A stretch of DNA of 64,000 nt from Azotobacter salinestris (GCF_009363155.1 NZ_CP045302.1:4425001-4489000); one strand, 5' to 3'. Counted from the first letter of the stretch, positions 20,553-29,445 are shown. Translations and numbers: made by a program. The notes: generated by a model from the sequence alone, not told the origin.

Positions 20553-20762
20553 ATGGAAATCCGTCATCACAGCGAACCCCTTCCCCAGCCCTCGGTGGCA
20601 GCGCAGGCATTACCCGGCCGGCCCTGGATGGCCAGTAATCCTTCCGGCGATCCGGAACCGGGCGTGCCGACGCAGCCCCATGAGCCCGGTGTGCCGACGC
20701 AACCGACCGAGCCGGGAGAGCCGACCCGGCCGGACCAGCCTCCGCCGGCGCCGGTGGCCTGA
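20553..20762 (+). CDS. Small Pro-rich protein with nonapeptide repeats
   Basis: Encodes 69 aa from an ATG preceded by a strong CGGAGG site (6-nt spacer). Residues 35-61 are three tandem nine-residue repeats (EPGVPTQPH, EPGVPTQPT, EPGEPTRPD), followed by a PPPAPVA tail. No signal peptide, membrane segment or enzyme motif is visible. The function is unknown; it may be an unstructured linker-like or stress protein. It stands between dcd and the convergent phosphoribosyltransferase gene. The good ribosome site is the main evidence that it is real. Confidence 0.55.
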   Translation: MEIRHHSEPLPQPSVAAQALPGRPWMASNPSGDPEPGVPTQPHEPGVPTQPTEPGEPTRPDQPPPAPVA

Positions 20763-20787
20763 GCGCCTGCCCAAGCACAGCACCCGT

Positions 20788-21459
20788 TCACCGGGCGCTG
20801 TGCCGCGCTTCCGCCAGCAGGCCGACGACTTCCTGGTCGGTGGTTTCGGCGAAATCGCCATAATGTTGCGCGATCGAGCCAAAGGGCTCGGGCATGGCCA
20901 GGCAGACCAACTCGTCCACCAGCAGCTGCAGGTCCTTGGCGACTTCCCGGGGAGCGACCGGCACGGCCAGGATCAACTGCGCGGGAGCGGACTTGGCCAG
21001 GCCCTTCAGGGCTGCCCGTACGCTGCTGCCGGTGTCGATGCCGTCGTCCACCAGGATCACGTAGCGTCCGGCCACCGGTATCGGCGGCTCGCTGCAATAC
21101 AGCCGTCGGGCACGCTCCAGCTCCTGCAGCTGACGCTGCATTTCCTCCTCGAACCAGCCGGACGGCGGGCGCACCTGGCGCATCACTTCCTCGTTGACCA
21201 CGAATTGCGGATTGGCGCCGTCGATCACCGCCCCGAGCGCAAGCCCGCTATGTCCGGGCGCGCCGATCCGACGCACCAGCAGGATGTCCAGTTCGGTGTG
21301 CAGCATCCTGGCGGCTTCGAAGGCGACCGGGACACCGCCGCGGGGCAGGGCGAGCACCAGCGGACGGTTCGCCGCATGGGGCATCAGCGCTTCGGCCAGC
21401 TCCAGGCCGGCGCTGCGGCGATCGAGGAACAGGTGGGAGGCGTGGCTGGTTCCATGCAT
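20788..21459 (-). CDS. Phosphoribosyltransferase-family protein
   Basis: Encodes 223 aa of the type I PRTase fold. The PRPP-binding motif VILVDDGIDTGSS lies at 134-146, and an upstream ALPRGGVPVAFEAA segment (37-50) is typical of stand-alone PRTases of unknown substrate. ATG at 21459 is chosen; the longer open frame upstream runs into the esterase gene. It starts 4 nt after the stop of the erythromycin-esterase-like gene. The two families recur as neighbours or fusions, so a shared pathway is likely, but substrate and product are unknown. Confidence 0.85.
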   Translation of the reverse strand: MHGTSHASHLFLDRRSAGLELAEALMPHAANRPLVLALPRGGVPVAFEAARMLHTELDILLVRRIGAPGHSGLALGAVIDGANPQFVVNEEVMRQVRPPSGWFEEEMQRQLQELERARRLYCSEPPIPVAGRYVILVDDGIDTGSSVRAALKGLAKSAPAQLILAVPVAPREVAKDLQLLVDELVCLAMPEPFGSIAQHYGDFAETTDQEVVGLLAEARHSAR

Positions 21460-21463
21460 GGGG

Positions 21464-22801
21464 TCATTCTCCGAACGGGTAGGTTTCGGCCTGCCCCACC
21501 TGCGGCTGGCGGGGCCCCAGGGGCGTGACGGCGCGGGTTTTCTCCAGCCAGATCCAGGCATCGAACTGTTCGGCCAGCACGGCTTCGAAATAATGGCTCT
21601 GGCGCTCGCTCTCGGGTCGGTAGATCACGCCGATGGCGCGTTCCAGCAGGGTCTGGGAAAGGACCGCACGCAGTTCGATGGGGGCGTCGTCACGCCAGTC
21701 GGTGAGCGAGGCGGGGATGCCGGTCTGTAGGAACAGGTGTTCCCAGCTGTCCGGGCGCGACGGACGGACCTGCTTGATGCGCATCGGCTCGTCCCATTCG
21801 TTGGCGCACGCCACTTCGCCGCGGTCGGTGCCCATGCCGATCAGCACGGCATCCCTGCCCCATGCGGTGCGGCTCAGTTCGCCGATGTTGAACTCGCCGG
21901 CCCAGCCCATGGCCGTTGCGTCGGCATTGCCGATGTGCGAATTGTGCGCCCAGACCACCGCCCTGGCCTCGGGACTGCGGTGCTCCAGCAGATGACGCAG
22001 GGTGTCGAACATGTGCCGATCGCGCAGGTTCCAGGAGGCGCTGGAACCGTGGTACATGATCCGGTAGTAGTGCTCGGCAGCCCGCACCACGCGGGCGTTC
22101 TGGGCGGCGTCGAAGAAGTCCTCGCCATCCTGGCCGAGGGCCGCCAGGCGCAGCTCGAGCAGGCTGCGCAACTGCTCGATCACCGCCTCCTCGCAGGACT
22201 GGCGGCCATAGAGGACATCGCGACCGTAGCGGGTCGGTGCATCCTTCCAGGGCATTAGACAGCCGTAGCGCTGGCGTGCGGCCCGGGCAGCCTGGGTGTC
22301 GATCTTGTCCAGGTAGTCCAGTACCGCGCCGATCGAGGCGCCCATGCTGTAGACATCCAGGCCGCGGAACTCGACGCGCCGTTCGTACGGCAGGTCCCGG
22401 TTGAAGCGGCTCAGCCAGTCGCAGAATTCGGCGACCTCCAGATTGCGCCACATCCAGATTGGAAAGCGCTGGAAGGCCTGGCGCTCCCAGTCGGGACGCT
22501 GCTGCCGGCGCACCTGGCGATCGATCTGGGCGGCGTCCGGCCAGTCGGCTTCGACAGCGACGATGTTGAAACCATGCCGCTCGATCAGCCGCCGGGTGAT
22601 CGCCGCGCGGGTGCGGTAGAACTCGGAGGTGCCGTGGCTCGCCTCGCCGATCAGCACCACCCGGGCATCGCCATAGCGGTCGAACAGGCTGGGGAACGCC
22701 TCGCTGTCGAGCGCAGGCAGGGAAATGGCATGACGGCGCAGCACTTCCACGTGCTCCCGGACTTCCGGCGAGGCAGAGCGGGTCTCGAAAGGCTTTCTCA
22801 T
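21464..22801 (-). CDS. Erythromycin esterase-like family protein
   Basis: Encodes 445 aa of the Ere/EreA-like fold. The motif IGEASHGTSEFYRTR (51-65) with His56, the EADWPDA segment with Glu84, and the downstream VVWAHNSHIGNA with a conserved His form the metal-independent esterase-type active-site set. ATG at 22801 has AGGAGG 5 nt upstream. Together with the following phosphoribosyltransferase it forms a two-gene unit. Most chromosomal members of this family are not drug-resistance genes, so macrolide inactivation should not be assumed; the physiological substrate is unknown. Confidence 0.85.
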   Translation of the reverse strand: MRKPFETRSASPEVREHVEVLRRHAISLPALDSEAFPSLFDRYGDARVVLIGEASHGTSEFYRTRAAITRRLIERHGFNIVAVEADWPDAAQIDRQVRRQQRPDWERQAFQRFPIWMWRNLEVAEFCDWLSRFNRDLPYERRVEFRGLDVYSMGASIGAVLDYLDKIDTQAARAARQRYGCLMPWKDAPTRYGRDVLYGRQSCEEAVIEQLRSLLELRLAALGQDGEDFFDAAQNARVVRAAEHYYRIMYHGSSASWNLRDRHMFDTLRHLLEHRSPEARAVVWAHNSHIGNADATAMGWAGEFNIGELSRTAWGRDAVLIGMGTDRGEVACANEWDEPMRIKQVRPSRPDSWEHLFLQTGIPASLTDWRDDAPIELRAVLSQTLLERAIGVIYRPESERQSHYFEAVLAEQFDAWIWLEKTRAVTPLGPRQPQVGQAETYPFGE

Positions 22802-22978
22802 GCAGGCCTCCTGAAGGCCTGTCCCTGCGGACGGGCCCGGGACAGGCGTTGGCAGGATTCTTCAGAAAGCCTAGCCACATTTGGCCGACTGGCGAACTGT
22901 GCGAAGGGGGGCTAGTCTGACTCTTAACTTGGATTGGAATGCCTATCCGCATCAGTGGTTGGAACGGAGGAGCAAGAC

Positions 22979-23218
22979 ATGGCTATTTGGTCGATTACAT
23001 TCAACAAGGACGGTAATACGGTCAAGATGGTGACCGAGTCAGTGGCCAAGCCAACCGTGGAGGAAGCTAGTCAGAAAGTGCTGGAACTGGCGCGGCGTGA
23101 GGGATTCGAGCCTCAGGACAGGGAAGGCGGTAGCGCGGGAAACGGGGCCAAGGAGCCGGCAGTGCAACTGTTCGAGCGCTATGGCATTACCTTGAGTGGC
23201 ATCTTGAAGACGGGGTGA
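22979..23218 (+). CDS. Small hypothetical protein
   Basis: Encodes 79 aa from an ATG with GGAGGAG 7 nt upstream. The N-terminal half (MAIWSITFNKDGNTVKMVTE) looks like a beta-strand pair and is followed by an amphipathic helix (about 28-41). A polar Gly-rich linker precedes a short C-terminal helix (QLFERYGITLSGIL). I do not recognise the family. It diverges from the esterase-like gene, with 177 nt between starts. It lacks membrane segments. Confidence 0.6.
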   Translation: MAIWSITFNKDGNTVKMVTESVAKPTVEEASQKVLELARREGFEPQDREGGSAGNGAKEPAVQLFERYGITLSGILKTG

Positions 23219-23317
23219 GACGCAAGGTTCTGTCTTAGGTGTTCATCCCCGGTCGCCAGCGGCGATGACGGCCGGGGGTTGCTGCTTTTTCGCCATCAAG
23301 TTCCCATCCATTCAAGC

Positions 23318-25849
23318 CTACGGCACCAGCAGCAGACGCTGGTTGCCGTAGGTCTTGTCCAGATTCTCCGCCTTGAAGGGAAAGCTCATGTAGCGCCCTT
23401 CGAGCCAGGCATCGATCCCATCCTTGTAATGCGGACTGGCCGGATTGCCGGATTGGCCGGTACTGTTCAGCCCGAGCATGGGCTCTTCGCGTGCGAAGTC
23501 GACGACGATGCGCATGGCCGGAATCAGCTGGCTGTCGAAGTCCTGCCCCCAGCGATAGGCAGAAACGTTCAGCGTGCCATGGTCGCCACCGGCGGGATCG
23601 GGCGCTCGGTTCAGGTAGTCGTCGAGCGCGTGGATGGCGGTACGCTGCCGCGCGCCGAGGTAGGGGGCCAGGCGGGTGCTGTCGCTGATCCACCGGTAGC
23701 GGTGCAGCTTGCCCCATTGCCAGGCGCCCCGATCGCTGCCGAGCCGGCTTTCCAGATGCTGTACGGCGGCCGCCAGGCTGCGCGCGAGAATGGCCGGCTT
23801 GTCTTCGGTCTGTGCGGTGGCGATGTCGTCCCAGAAGGGGCTTTCCTCGCGGCCGAGCAGGTGATCGGCCTGGGCCGAGTAGGAAAGACCGGACATCTGC
23901 AGCAGGGCATGCCAGGCGTGGCTGTCGTCCGGGCCCAGTTCGTCGAGGAAGATCTGGCGCGCACTTTCCTGCAGGAAGGCACTGTACAGGGCTGCATCCG
24001 CCGAGCCGGCCGCGAGCCGGCCATCGAAGGCGAGCAGCCGGGCCAGGGCTTCGCGAGCCCGGTCGCGCGCGGCCGGCGGCAGGGCATCGATGGCCTGACG
24101 CAGCGGCCCGGTCATGCCCGGCGCTTCGAACATGGCCTTGAGCTTGCCAGCGAAAGGCGTGGTCTGGTCGTACTGCATGGCGATCATGCTCTGCGCATCG
24201 TGGCGACCGCGGCCGGCCAGCTCGGCGATGCGCTCGGCGCGCTCCGGGTAGTACCAGGTGCTGGACAGTTGCATGCCATAGCCGCGCGGCACCGTGCGCT
24301 GGTTGGCGGTACCCAGCCAGCCCTGCGCCGGGTCCTGGTCGTAGGGGTGCAACATGGGATCGGCGAAGCCGTCCCAGTCGTAGGCGCTGTCCCAGCCCGG
24401 GGAGGGCAGGAGGCCGAGGCCGCCGCGGCGATTGGGGTAGCGTCCGGTCACCTGCCAGCCGATGTGTCCGGCATCGGCGAACATCAGGTTCACCGCCATG
24501 GCGCGCAACTCGCCGGTTGCGGTGAAGGCCTCGTCCACCGAGCGGGCGCGGGAGAGCTGGAAGAAGGCATCCAGGCTGCGATCGTCGTCGAACGAAAGCG
24601 TCTGCAGCGCCAGCCCATGGCCGCTTTTCAGCGACAGGGGCTGCAGCGGATGCTTGCGCTCGCCGAGCACGCTGTTCAGCAGCGGGCCGTGGCGGGTCTC
24701 GTAGAGCGTTTCGCGCACCGCTTGTGCGCCCTTGACGAGAAAGGTCTCCTGACGCGCACGAGCAGGTAGCCACTTGCCATCGGCCAGGTAGTGGAGGCGT
24801 CCGCCTTCGCTCTTGATCCGCTCGAGGAAAAGGTCCTGGGTATCGGCCATGACCATGGTCATGCCCCAGGCCAACTGGCCGTTGAAGCCGACGATCACCG
24901 CCGGGATGCCGGCGACAGAGACGCCGGCGGTCTGGCGCTGTGGCGTGCGGACATGCACGAAGTTCCACAGCGAGGGCAGGGTGGACGGCAGGTGGGTGTC
25001 GTTGGCCAGCAGGCTCTTGCCCAGCCGGCTGCTGCGCGGTGCGATCGCCCAGTTGTTGGAGGCGGCGACGCCGAGCATGTTCAGGGTGGCGATCTGTCCG
25101 GCCGTCCGATCGAGAGCGCTGAGGCCGGGGATCTGCCCGCCGAGATCGAGCCCCTTGAGCTTGTCCGCCTCCGCCTCCGGCAGGGGGTCGTCAGGGTAGA
25201 TCGGCGTCAGCCAGGCGAGCCGTTCCGCTCCGACCTTCTGTGCCAGCGCGAGCGCGGCAATTTCCTCCTGCAGATTGGTCGACAGGCCGAAGTTCAGCAG
25301 ACAGAACAGCAGCACAGAGTCCTCGGCCTTCCAGTATGGCGGCTGGTAGCCGGACTCGGCCAGAGCCATGGGCAGTCGGTCGCGGTGGCGGAACAGGAAG
25401 GCATTGACCCCCCGGGCATAGACCTCGAAGTCCTGCTTCAACCGGGGCGAAGCATTGCGGTAGAGCGTCTCGGCATGGCGCCGGAGGTCCATCGCGCGCA
25501 TGAAGCGGTCGATATCGAGGACGTCCGGACCGAGCATCTCGGCCAGTTTCCCTTCGGCCACCAGGCGCAGGCCGACCATCTGGCCGAGACGATCGCTGGC
25601 GTGCACGTAGCCGAGGGCGAACAGGGCGTCGTGCTCGTTGCGGGTTTCGATCAGCGGCATGCCGAGGGCGTTGCGCCGTACCACCACGGTGTCCGCCAGT
25701 CCCTGGATGCGCAGCATGCCCTGCGCGGGCGGCAGGCTGTCCGCATAGCGCTTGTCTACCATCGACTGGCAGCCGGCGAGAACGAGCAGGGCGGCGAGCC
25801 CGGCAGCGAGGGGCAGGCGGGACAGGGGTCGAAACGGGCGCAGGCGCAT
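23318..25849 (-). CDS. quiP: Penicillin acylase-family lipoprotein, QuiP-like (putative acyl-homoserine lactone acylase)
   Basis: Encodes 843 aa, an Ntn-hydrolase made as a precursor that self-cleaves into two subunits. The predicted catalytic N-terminal Ser of the beta chain is Ser264 in [12 protein letters not shown] lipobox LVLAG-Cys27 follows the N-terminal hydrophobic stretch, suggesting membrane anchoring in the periplasm. The length is close to P. aeruginosa QuiP, and the DUF2489 and LEA neighbours agree with that locus as I recall it. QuiP degrades long-chain acyl-homoserine lactones; whether this protein does is inferred only. The start at 25849 has an AAGGAA site 8 nt away; the earlier ATG at 25870 has none. 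Confidence 0.82.
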   Translation of the reverse strand: MRLRPFRPLSRLPLAAGLAALLVLAGCQSMVDKRYADSLPPAQGMLRIQGLADTVVVRRNALGMPLIETRNEHDALFALGYVHASDRLGQMVGLRLVAEGKLAEMLGPDVLDIDRFMRAMDLRRHAETLYRNASPRLKQDFEVYARGVNAFLFRHRDRLPMALAESGYQPPYWKAEDSVLLFCLLNFGLSTNLQEEIAALALAQKVGAERLAWLTPIYPDDPLPEAEADKLKGLDLGGQIPGLSALDRTAGQIATLNMLGVAASNNWAIAPRSSRLGKSLLANDTHLPSTLPSLWNFVHVRTPQRQTAGVSVAGIPAVIVGFNGQLAWGMTMVMADTQDLFLERIKSEGGRLHYLADGKWLPARARQETFLVKGAQAVRETLYETRHGPLLNSVLGERKHPLQPLSLKSGHGLALQTLSFDDDRSLDAFFQLSRARSVDEAFTATGELRAMAVNLMFADAGHIGWQVTGRYPNRRGGLGLLPSPGWDSAYDWDGFADPMLHPYDQDPAQGWLGTANQRTVPRGYGMQLSSTWYYPERAERIAELAGRGRHDAQSMIAMQYDQTTPFAGKLKAMFEAPGMTGPLRQAIDALPPAARDRAREALARLLAFDGRLAAGSADAALYSAFLQESARQIFLDELGPDDSHAWHALLQMSGLSYSAQADHLLGREESPFWDDIATAQTEDKPAILARSLAAAVQHLESRLGSDRGAWQWGKLHRYRWISDSTRLAPYLGARQRTAIHALDDYLNRAPDPAGGDHGTLNVSAYRWGQDFDSQLIPAMRIVVDFAREEPMLGLNSTGQSGNPASPHYKDGIDAWLEGRYMSFPFKAENLDKTYGNQRLLLVP

Positions 25850-25968
25850 GCGGCGGCTTCCTTGGGGCATGGGGTCGCGAAAAGACGGGCAGGCCGGCGA
25901 CTTGGGGTACGGGAATGGGCGCCTAAAGTAGGGAGCCGGCCGGTGACTTGCAAGCTGGCCGAGCTGTC

Positions 25969-26424
25969 TCAGCGACCCGTGGCCAGCCCTTCCTCCAGCA
26001 GCCAGCGGGCACTGCCGCGGGCCGCTGTCTTGTGCTGCAGCTCGAGGCGGCTGAACAGCGCCTCGTACTGACGACGCTCCGTTCTGCTCAGGGCCTTCCA
26101 GGCCTCGTGCGTGGGGATGTGGGCAGTGGCCTCGCCAAGCTCACGAAAGACCTGCAGGTGCTCGCTCTGGTGCAATTGCGGGTCGTAGTGCTCGAGCAGG
26201 GCTCGGATGCGGATGGCCCCCTCGATCAATGGCAACTGCCCATCGAGCAGGCTGCCGGCGAGGATACGCAGGTGCTCGGCGAGTTGAGCCCGGCGCTCCT
26301 GCTCGGCAGCCTTGCGGGCCTTCTCGCGCAGCCATACCCGGCGCCAGAGGACGACGGCCACGACGCTCAGGGCAAGCACGATCAGCAGGGCGGCCAGCAG
26401 CAGACCGACAATCAATGGATTCAT
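25969..26424 (-). CDS. DUF2489-family membrane-anchored protein
   Basis: Encodes 151 aa. One N-terminal membrane helix (about 4-27) is followed by a charged, mostly helical cytoplasmic region with conserved Trp and His ([20 protein letters not shown]). It matches my recollection of DUF2489, a gamma-proteobacterial family of unknown function. It lies 6 nt after the LEA14-like lipoprotein gene and upstream of the acylase, probably in the same operon. Confidence 0.75.
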   Translation of the reverse strand: MNPLIVGLLLAALLIVLALSVVAVVLWRRVWLREKARKAAEQERRAQLAEHLRILAGSLLDGQLPLIEGAIRIRALLEHYDPQLHQSEHLQVFRELGEATAHIPTHEAWKALSRTERRQYEALFSRLELQHKTAARGSARWLLEEGLATGR

Positions 26425-26430
26425 GGGTGA

Positions 26431-26928
26431 TCAGTCCCGGATATAGTCGCCAGGGGTTATCTCGCCATAGCGGGAAACCAGCACGCGGCGTCCGAACAGA
26501 AGCCCTGTCTTGGCCTTGCCCTGCAACTGGTACTGGATTGGCTGGTCGGGTTCTTCCAGCAGCTTGACGATGCGCTTCATGTGTCGCCAGAGGTTGGTCG
26601 TGACCAGGACGTCGAACTCCTCGCGACCGCGGGCGGGTACGGTGAACCACTTGCTCGACTCACCCTTGGCGAGGCGGATATCGTTCAGGAACACTTCGTA
26701 ATCCAGGCCGCGGATCGGCAGGCTCGCCCAGTTGGGATTGTCGACGCGAAAGCGCAGAATGAATTGCTGCTCCAGCAGGCGGGCCTTGACGACATCGACC
26801 TTGACCAACTGGACGTCGGGATCCTTGAAGGCCCCGGTCACCCAAGTAGAGCAGCCGGCAAGGCCGGATAGCAGACCGAGCAACCCCAACAGGCCTAGAA
26901 TTCTTGTGATATGTGCCTGGAAAAACAT
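26431..26928 (-). CDS. LEA type 2 (LEA14-like) lipoprotein
   Basis: Encodes 165 aa. The signal peptide is rich in Leu-Gly repeats and ends in a lipobox LSGLAG-Cys26. The mature domain has the WHy/LEA14 signature: FRVDNPNWASLPIRGLDYEV and LAKGESSKWFTVPARGREEF. Members are beta-sandwich proteins linked with desiccation or envelope stress. ATG at 26928 has a GGAG site 6 nt upstream. It is the first gene of the LEA-DUF2489-acylase unit. Confidence 0.85.
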   Translation of the reverse strand: MFFQAHITRILGLLGLLGLLSGLAGCSTWVTGAFKDPDVQLVKVDVVKARLLEQQFILRFRVDNPNWASLPIRGLDYEVFLNDIRLAKGESSKWFTVPARGREEFDVLVTTNLWRHMKRIVKLLEEPDQPIQYQLQGKAKTGLLFGRRVLVSRYGEITPGDYIRD

Positions 26929-27100
26929 GCTGAACTCCAAAGGGGGCCTCAGTGTAACAAGCAGCTCTCTGGCTGCAACCTTTGCCGGATCGCCCGGAAG
27001 GCGCGGGATGATCTGCTTCGCAGAAGTCCCTCCTGCAAGGTTCCCGAGCTTTTTGGTCGAAAAAAACTGCGCCATACTGCCCGACGATTGGGGCATGAGT

Positions 27101-27643
27101 ATGACCATGAGCCGCTATCGGATCGTTTTTTCCGGCCAACTGATGCACGGAGTCTCTCGAGAGCAGGCGCAGGCCAATCTGGCCAGGCTGTTCCGTGCGG
27201 ATGCCGCACGCATTGCCGCGCTGTTTTCCGGTCGGCGCATATCCCTCAAGGACAATCTGCAGGCCGATGAGGCCGAGAGATACCGAGCCGCGCTGGAGCG
27301 CGCCGGTGCCCTGGCGGACATTCTGCCGATGGAGGCGGTGGAGCCGTTTGCTCCAAGGCAAGAAACCGACCTTGCCACGCCACGTCCCGAACCTGCCCGC
27401 AAGCCTCTCGTGGTCGTGCCACGAGACGTCTACATGGCGGCCTTCAATGCCGTCGAGGCGCCAGACTTCGGCATCGCTCCGGTGGGAACCGAGTTGCTGG
27501 AGCCGCGAACCGAAGAGTCGCCACCGCCTCTGGATCTGAGCGGTCTGAGCCTGGCGCCGGTCGGCAGCGACATGGAACAGGTCCCGGCGCGGTCGGTCGG
27601 CGTGCTGCCCGATATCTCCCATCTTCGCCTGGAAGCACCCTGA
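27101..27643 (+). CDS. Hypothetical protein with N-terminal alpha/beta domain
   Basis: Encodes 180 aa from ATG 27101; nearby in-frame ATGs at 27095 and 27107 are also possible, but a GGGG site is 7 nt from 27101. Residues 1-70 (SRYRIVFSGQLMHGVSREQAQANLARLF and following) form a compact charged domain that I recall in several pseudomonad proteins, where it precedes variable tails. The rest is Pro-rich and probably disordered. It diverges from the LEA14-like gene. No enzyme motif or signal peptide is seen. Confidence 0.65.
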   Translation: MTMSRYRIVFSGQLMHGVSREQAQANLARLFRADAARIAALFSGRRISLKDNLQADEAERYRAALERAGALADILPMEAVEPFAPRQETDLATPRPEPARKPLVVVPRDVYMAAFNAVEAPDFGIAPVGTELLEPRTEESPPPLDLSGLSLAPVGSDMEQVPARSVGVLPDISHLRLEAP

Positions 27644-27761
27644 TCCGGGGGCGCTTGTGCCCCATCCGGACAGGGGGCATGCACCACTTCTTTGAATCGT
27701 CACCGTATACATCCGATATCCGGGATGGGAAATGGCGAGGCGACGAGTGTACCTCAACAAT

Positions 27762-27776
27762 TAAGAATTATTCTCA
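27762..27776. promoter_or_regulatory. Fur-box-like palindrome
   Basis: TAAGAATTATTCTCA on the plus strand (TGAGAATAATTCTTA on the minus) matches the 7-1-7 Fur consensus TGATAATNATTATCA at 12 of 14 fixed positions. It is embedded in an AT-rich run with no recognised gene immediately downstream on either strand. Confidence 0.45.
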
Positions 27777-28008
27777 AATATTGGTGTCCTGCTGCAGTCG
27801 GCAGGCATGGAATGTCCGTCCAGACCCAGGCGGGATCGGTTGTCATGGCCATGGGTCGTCTGGCATTGAAGGCCCGGGCAGGGCATGGGATCGAGGCCGC
27901 TGGCGCCTGGTTGCGCGCGCATGCCGGGTTGAGCGGCTTGCCTTGAGGGGCGGAAGGTCGGTGATTTTGGTGGAGAGTACGGAGATGCGGTTCCTCGGGA
28001 CGAACAAA

Positions 28009-28035
28009 AAGCGACAAGAGGTCGTCTTGTCGCTT
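28009..28035 (-). terminator. Hairpin with U-tract on minus strand
   Basis: Perfect 11-bp arms AAGCGACAAGA (28009-28019) and TCTTGTCGCTT (28025-28035) enclose a 5-nt loop. Read on the minus strand, the stem is followed by TTTTTGTT, an intrinsic-terminator shape. No minus-strand gene is recognised upstream of it, so it could end an unrecognised transcript or serve both directions. Confidence 0.5.
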
Positions 28036-28327
28036 CATGTTCTTGCTTTCCTCCATGGGGCCATCATCCTGATGGAGCCGCTATCCTGCGACTGTTCCCA
28101 TGGCCTTCATCCCTAGCAGCCTTCATCGGTCCCTCGATGCCGATGAAAGTGAATCTAACGAAGTGGCCGCCTCGGATAAATTGGAAAAGCTCCTGATCTT
28201 TTGTAAGTGATGGCTTACAGCGCGACCTGCATGCAGCGATGCTCAGCGCAAGTGTCCTTGGCAGGAAAATTTATCTTCGACAAAGGCCTTGTTGGTTTCC
28301 CTCGTGTTTATCCAGGCTCTAAAATCT

Positions 28328-28349
28328 AGAGCTTCCCTTGGGAAGCTCT
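28328..28349. repeat. 22-bp perfect palindrome
   Basis: AGAGCTTCCC (28328-28337), TT, GGGAAGCTCT (28340-28349). It lies 28 nt before the GTG start of the next gene. It could be an operator or a leader hairpin; no T-tract follows, so termination is unlikely. Confidence 0.6.
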
Positions 28350-28376
28350 GCAATTTGTCCTAATCAGGAGCGTCAC

Positions 28377-28706
28377 GTGCCTAATAAGAAAATAGACGCC
28401 ATCAAGCTATCTAACATGATCGATCAAAACTACAGTCCAAACTTGGGAATTGTCTTGCGAAATCTGTTCGCCCTTGGATGTCTGCTGACGAGCCAGGGCA
28501 GGATCAAGGAGGGGCTCAGAGTTTGCCATGATGTAATCAACGCCCTCGACCAGAGCGGGAGCAGCAGCTACCTTGGCCGACTCATGGCTGCCTTGCTGGC
28601 CGACCCCATCCGTATCGCCCGGGAGGTCGGGCCATCCCACGAACTGCTGGCTCTCTTTCCGAGTGACAAGGCCTGGAGTTCCGGGCCTCCGACTGGAAGC
28701 CGATAG
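28377..28706 (+). CDS. Hypothetical protein, GTG start
   Basis: Encodes 109 aa. GTG at 28377 is preceded by AGGAG at a 6-nt spacing, a far better signal than the upstream ATG at 28338, which would place the start inside the palindrome arms region. Residues 20-80 are predicted helical (NLGIVLRNLFALGCLLTSQG, then GLRVCHDVINAL). I do not recognise the family. Base composition is lower than the backbone, and it lies in the accessory stretch next to the insertion sequences, so horizontal origin is plausible. Confidence 0.5.
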   Translation: MPNKKIDAIKLSNMIDQNYSPNLGIVLRNLFALGCLLTSQGRIKEGLRVCHDVINALDQSGSSSYLGRLMAALLADPIRIAREVGPSHELLALFPSDKAWSSGPPTGSR

Positions 28707-29173
28707 TCAGGCCGAACTCAAGAATTGAATGATCGTTGGGGGCTGGATATACGCCAGCCTGGCTTTCAATTCAGATCGCTCTGATGGGGCTTGATTAATG
28801 GTGAGGCTTCAACTACTTGATTCGATCGACTTCAAGGATTTCATAACTCCACAACTATCCCGGGGTGTTGTAGTGCTCCGTTGCCTCGGAGTAGCTGTAT
28901 CCTATCTTGGACACTCTTCCCAAGATGGGAGTATCAAGCCGAATGGCGCTCCCGGGCTCTTGATCCAGATTGCAATGATTGCCAAGGGCGAGAGGCAGGG
29001 GCCGGGGAGAGTGTCGAGTGTTTTCTCCATGGCGGGCCGGCGGGAGATTGAGATGCGCCGCGAGCCATTTGTCTCGATGGCTCGGCCCTTGCCGGCTTCA
29101 TGGCCGGGAATTGAAAGCGGCACGGTTGCGCTGCCCGAAACGAAGCGGGCAGCATTCGCACGCATCGCCTGAT
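28707..29173. other. Region left of the IS5-family element, no supported gene
   Basis: About 470 bases. A 124-codon frame (28798-29172) and an opposing 97-codon frame exist, but neither has a convincing ribosome site or recognisable product. The last four bases (29170-29173, TGAT) are the left copy of the target duplication. Confidence 0.45.
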
Positions 29174-29189
29174 GGGCACCTCTAAAAAC
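29174..29189 (+). repeat. Left terminal inverted repeat of IS5-family element
   Basis: GGGCACCTCTAAAAAC, identical to the complement of 32742-32757. Preceded by target duplication TGAT. Confidence 0.93.
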
Positions 29190-29303
29190 ACCCACCTGAG
29201 CTAGGTCGAGCAGTGACGAACCCAGCGCTTGGCATCCGTTGACCGGGTTGATGTCTCGCAGAAGATCCTGCTGCCGGTCGCGGTATGCAACCGGCGACCT
29301 GAC

Positions 29304-29401
29304 TCAGGCCATTTCCAGCAGTCTCGACATCCGCTTGAGGTTGTAGACCGCCGATTTGACCACCAAACCGAACTCCGCCCGGACCAAGAAGCCAATGCTC
29401 C
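29304..29401 (-). pseudogene. IS5-family transposase, 3' fragment
   Basis: The C-terminal 32 codons of the split transposase, reading GFLVRAEFGLVVKSAVYN and on to RLLEMA-stop. It joins in frame with the fragment at 31776-32688 once the IS66 element and one duplication copy are removed: 98 plus 913 nt make exactly 337 codons including stop. Confidence 0.9.
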
Positions 29402-29445
29402 GTAAGCGTCCGGCCAAGTCATCTGGTTTGAGCCCGCCAGGCTAA

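Larger units (their letters stand above)
27644..28376. other. AT-richer intergenic stretch with Fur-box-like site and hairpins
   Basis: About 730 bases with no convincing gene. Composition falls well below the flanks around 27740-27790 and 28140-28330. It contains a Fur-box-like palindrome (27762-27776) and inverted repeats at 28009-28035, 28051-28077, 28122-28147, 28202-28219 and 28328-28349. A 44-codon frame ends at 27946 after an ATG near 27812 but has no clear ribosome site. It may host a small RNA or be decayed sequence beside the insertion elements. Confidence 0.5.

Noticed and set aside
20655-20735. Tandem repeats as a CRISPR array
   Set aside because: The 27-nt periodicity is a coding nonapeptide repeat without spacers and with no cas genes nearby.
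21464-22801. Erythromycin esterase-like gene as an antibiotic-resistance determinant
   Set aside because: Chromosomal members of this family are widespread and mostly uncharacterised. The gene is backbone-like in composition and paired with a phosphoribosyltransferase, not with resistance or mobile genes.
28328-28349. 22-bp palindrome as an intrinsic terminator
   Set aside because: The central loop is only 2 nt and no T-rich tract follows on either side that would fit an upstream gene.
28798-29172. A 124-codon frame ending at the IS5-family left boundary
   Set aside because: Weak start context, no recognisable domain, and an equally long opposing frame. Left as unsupported sequence.
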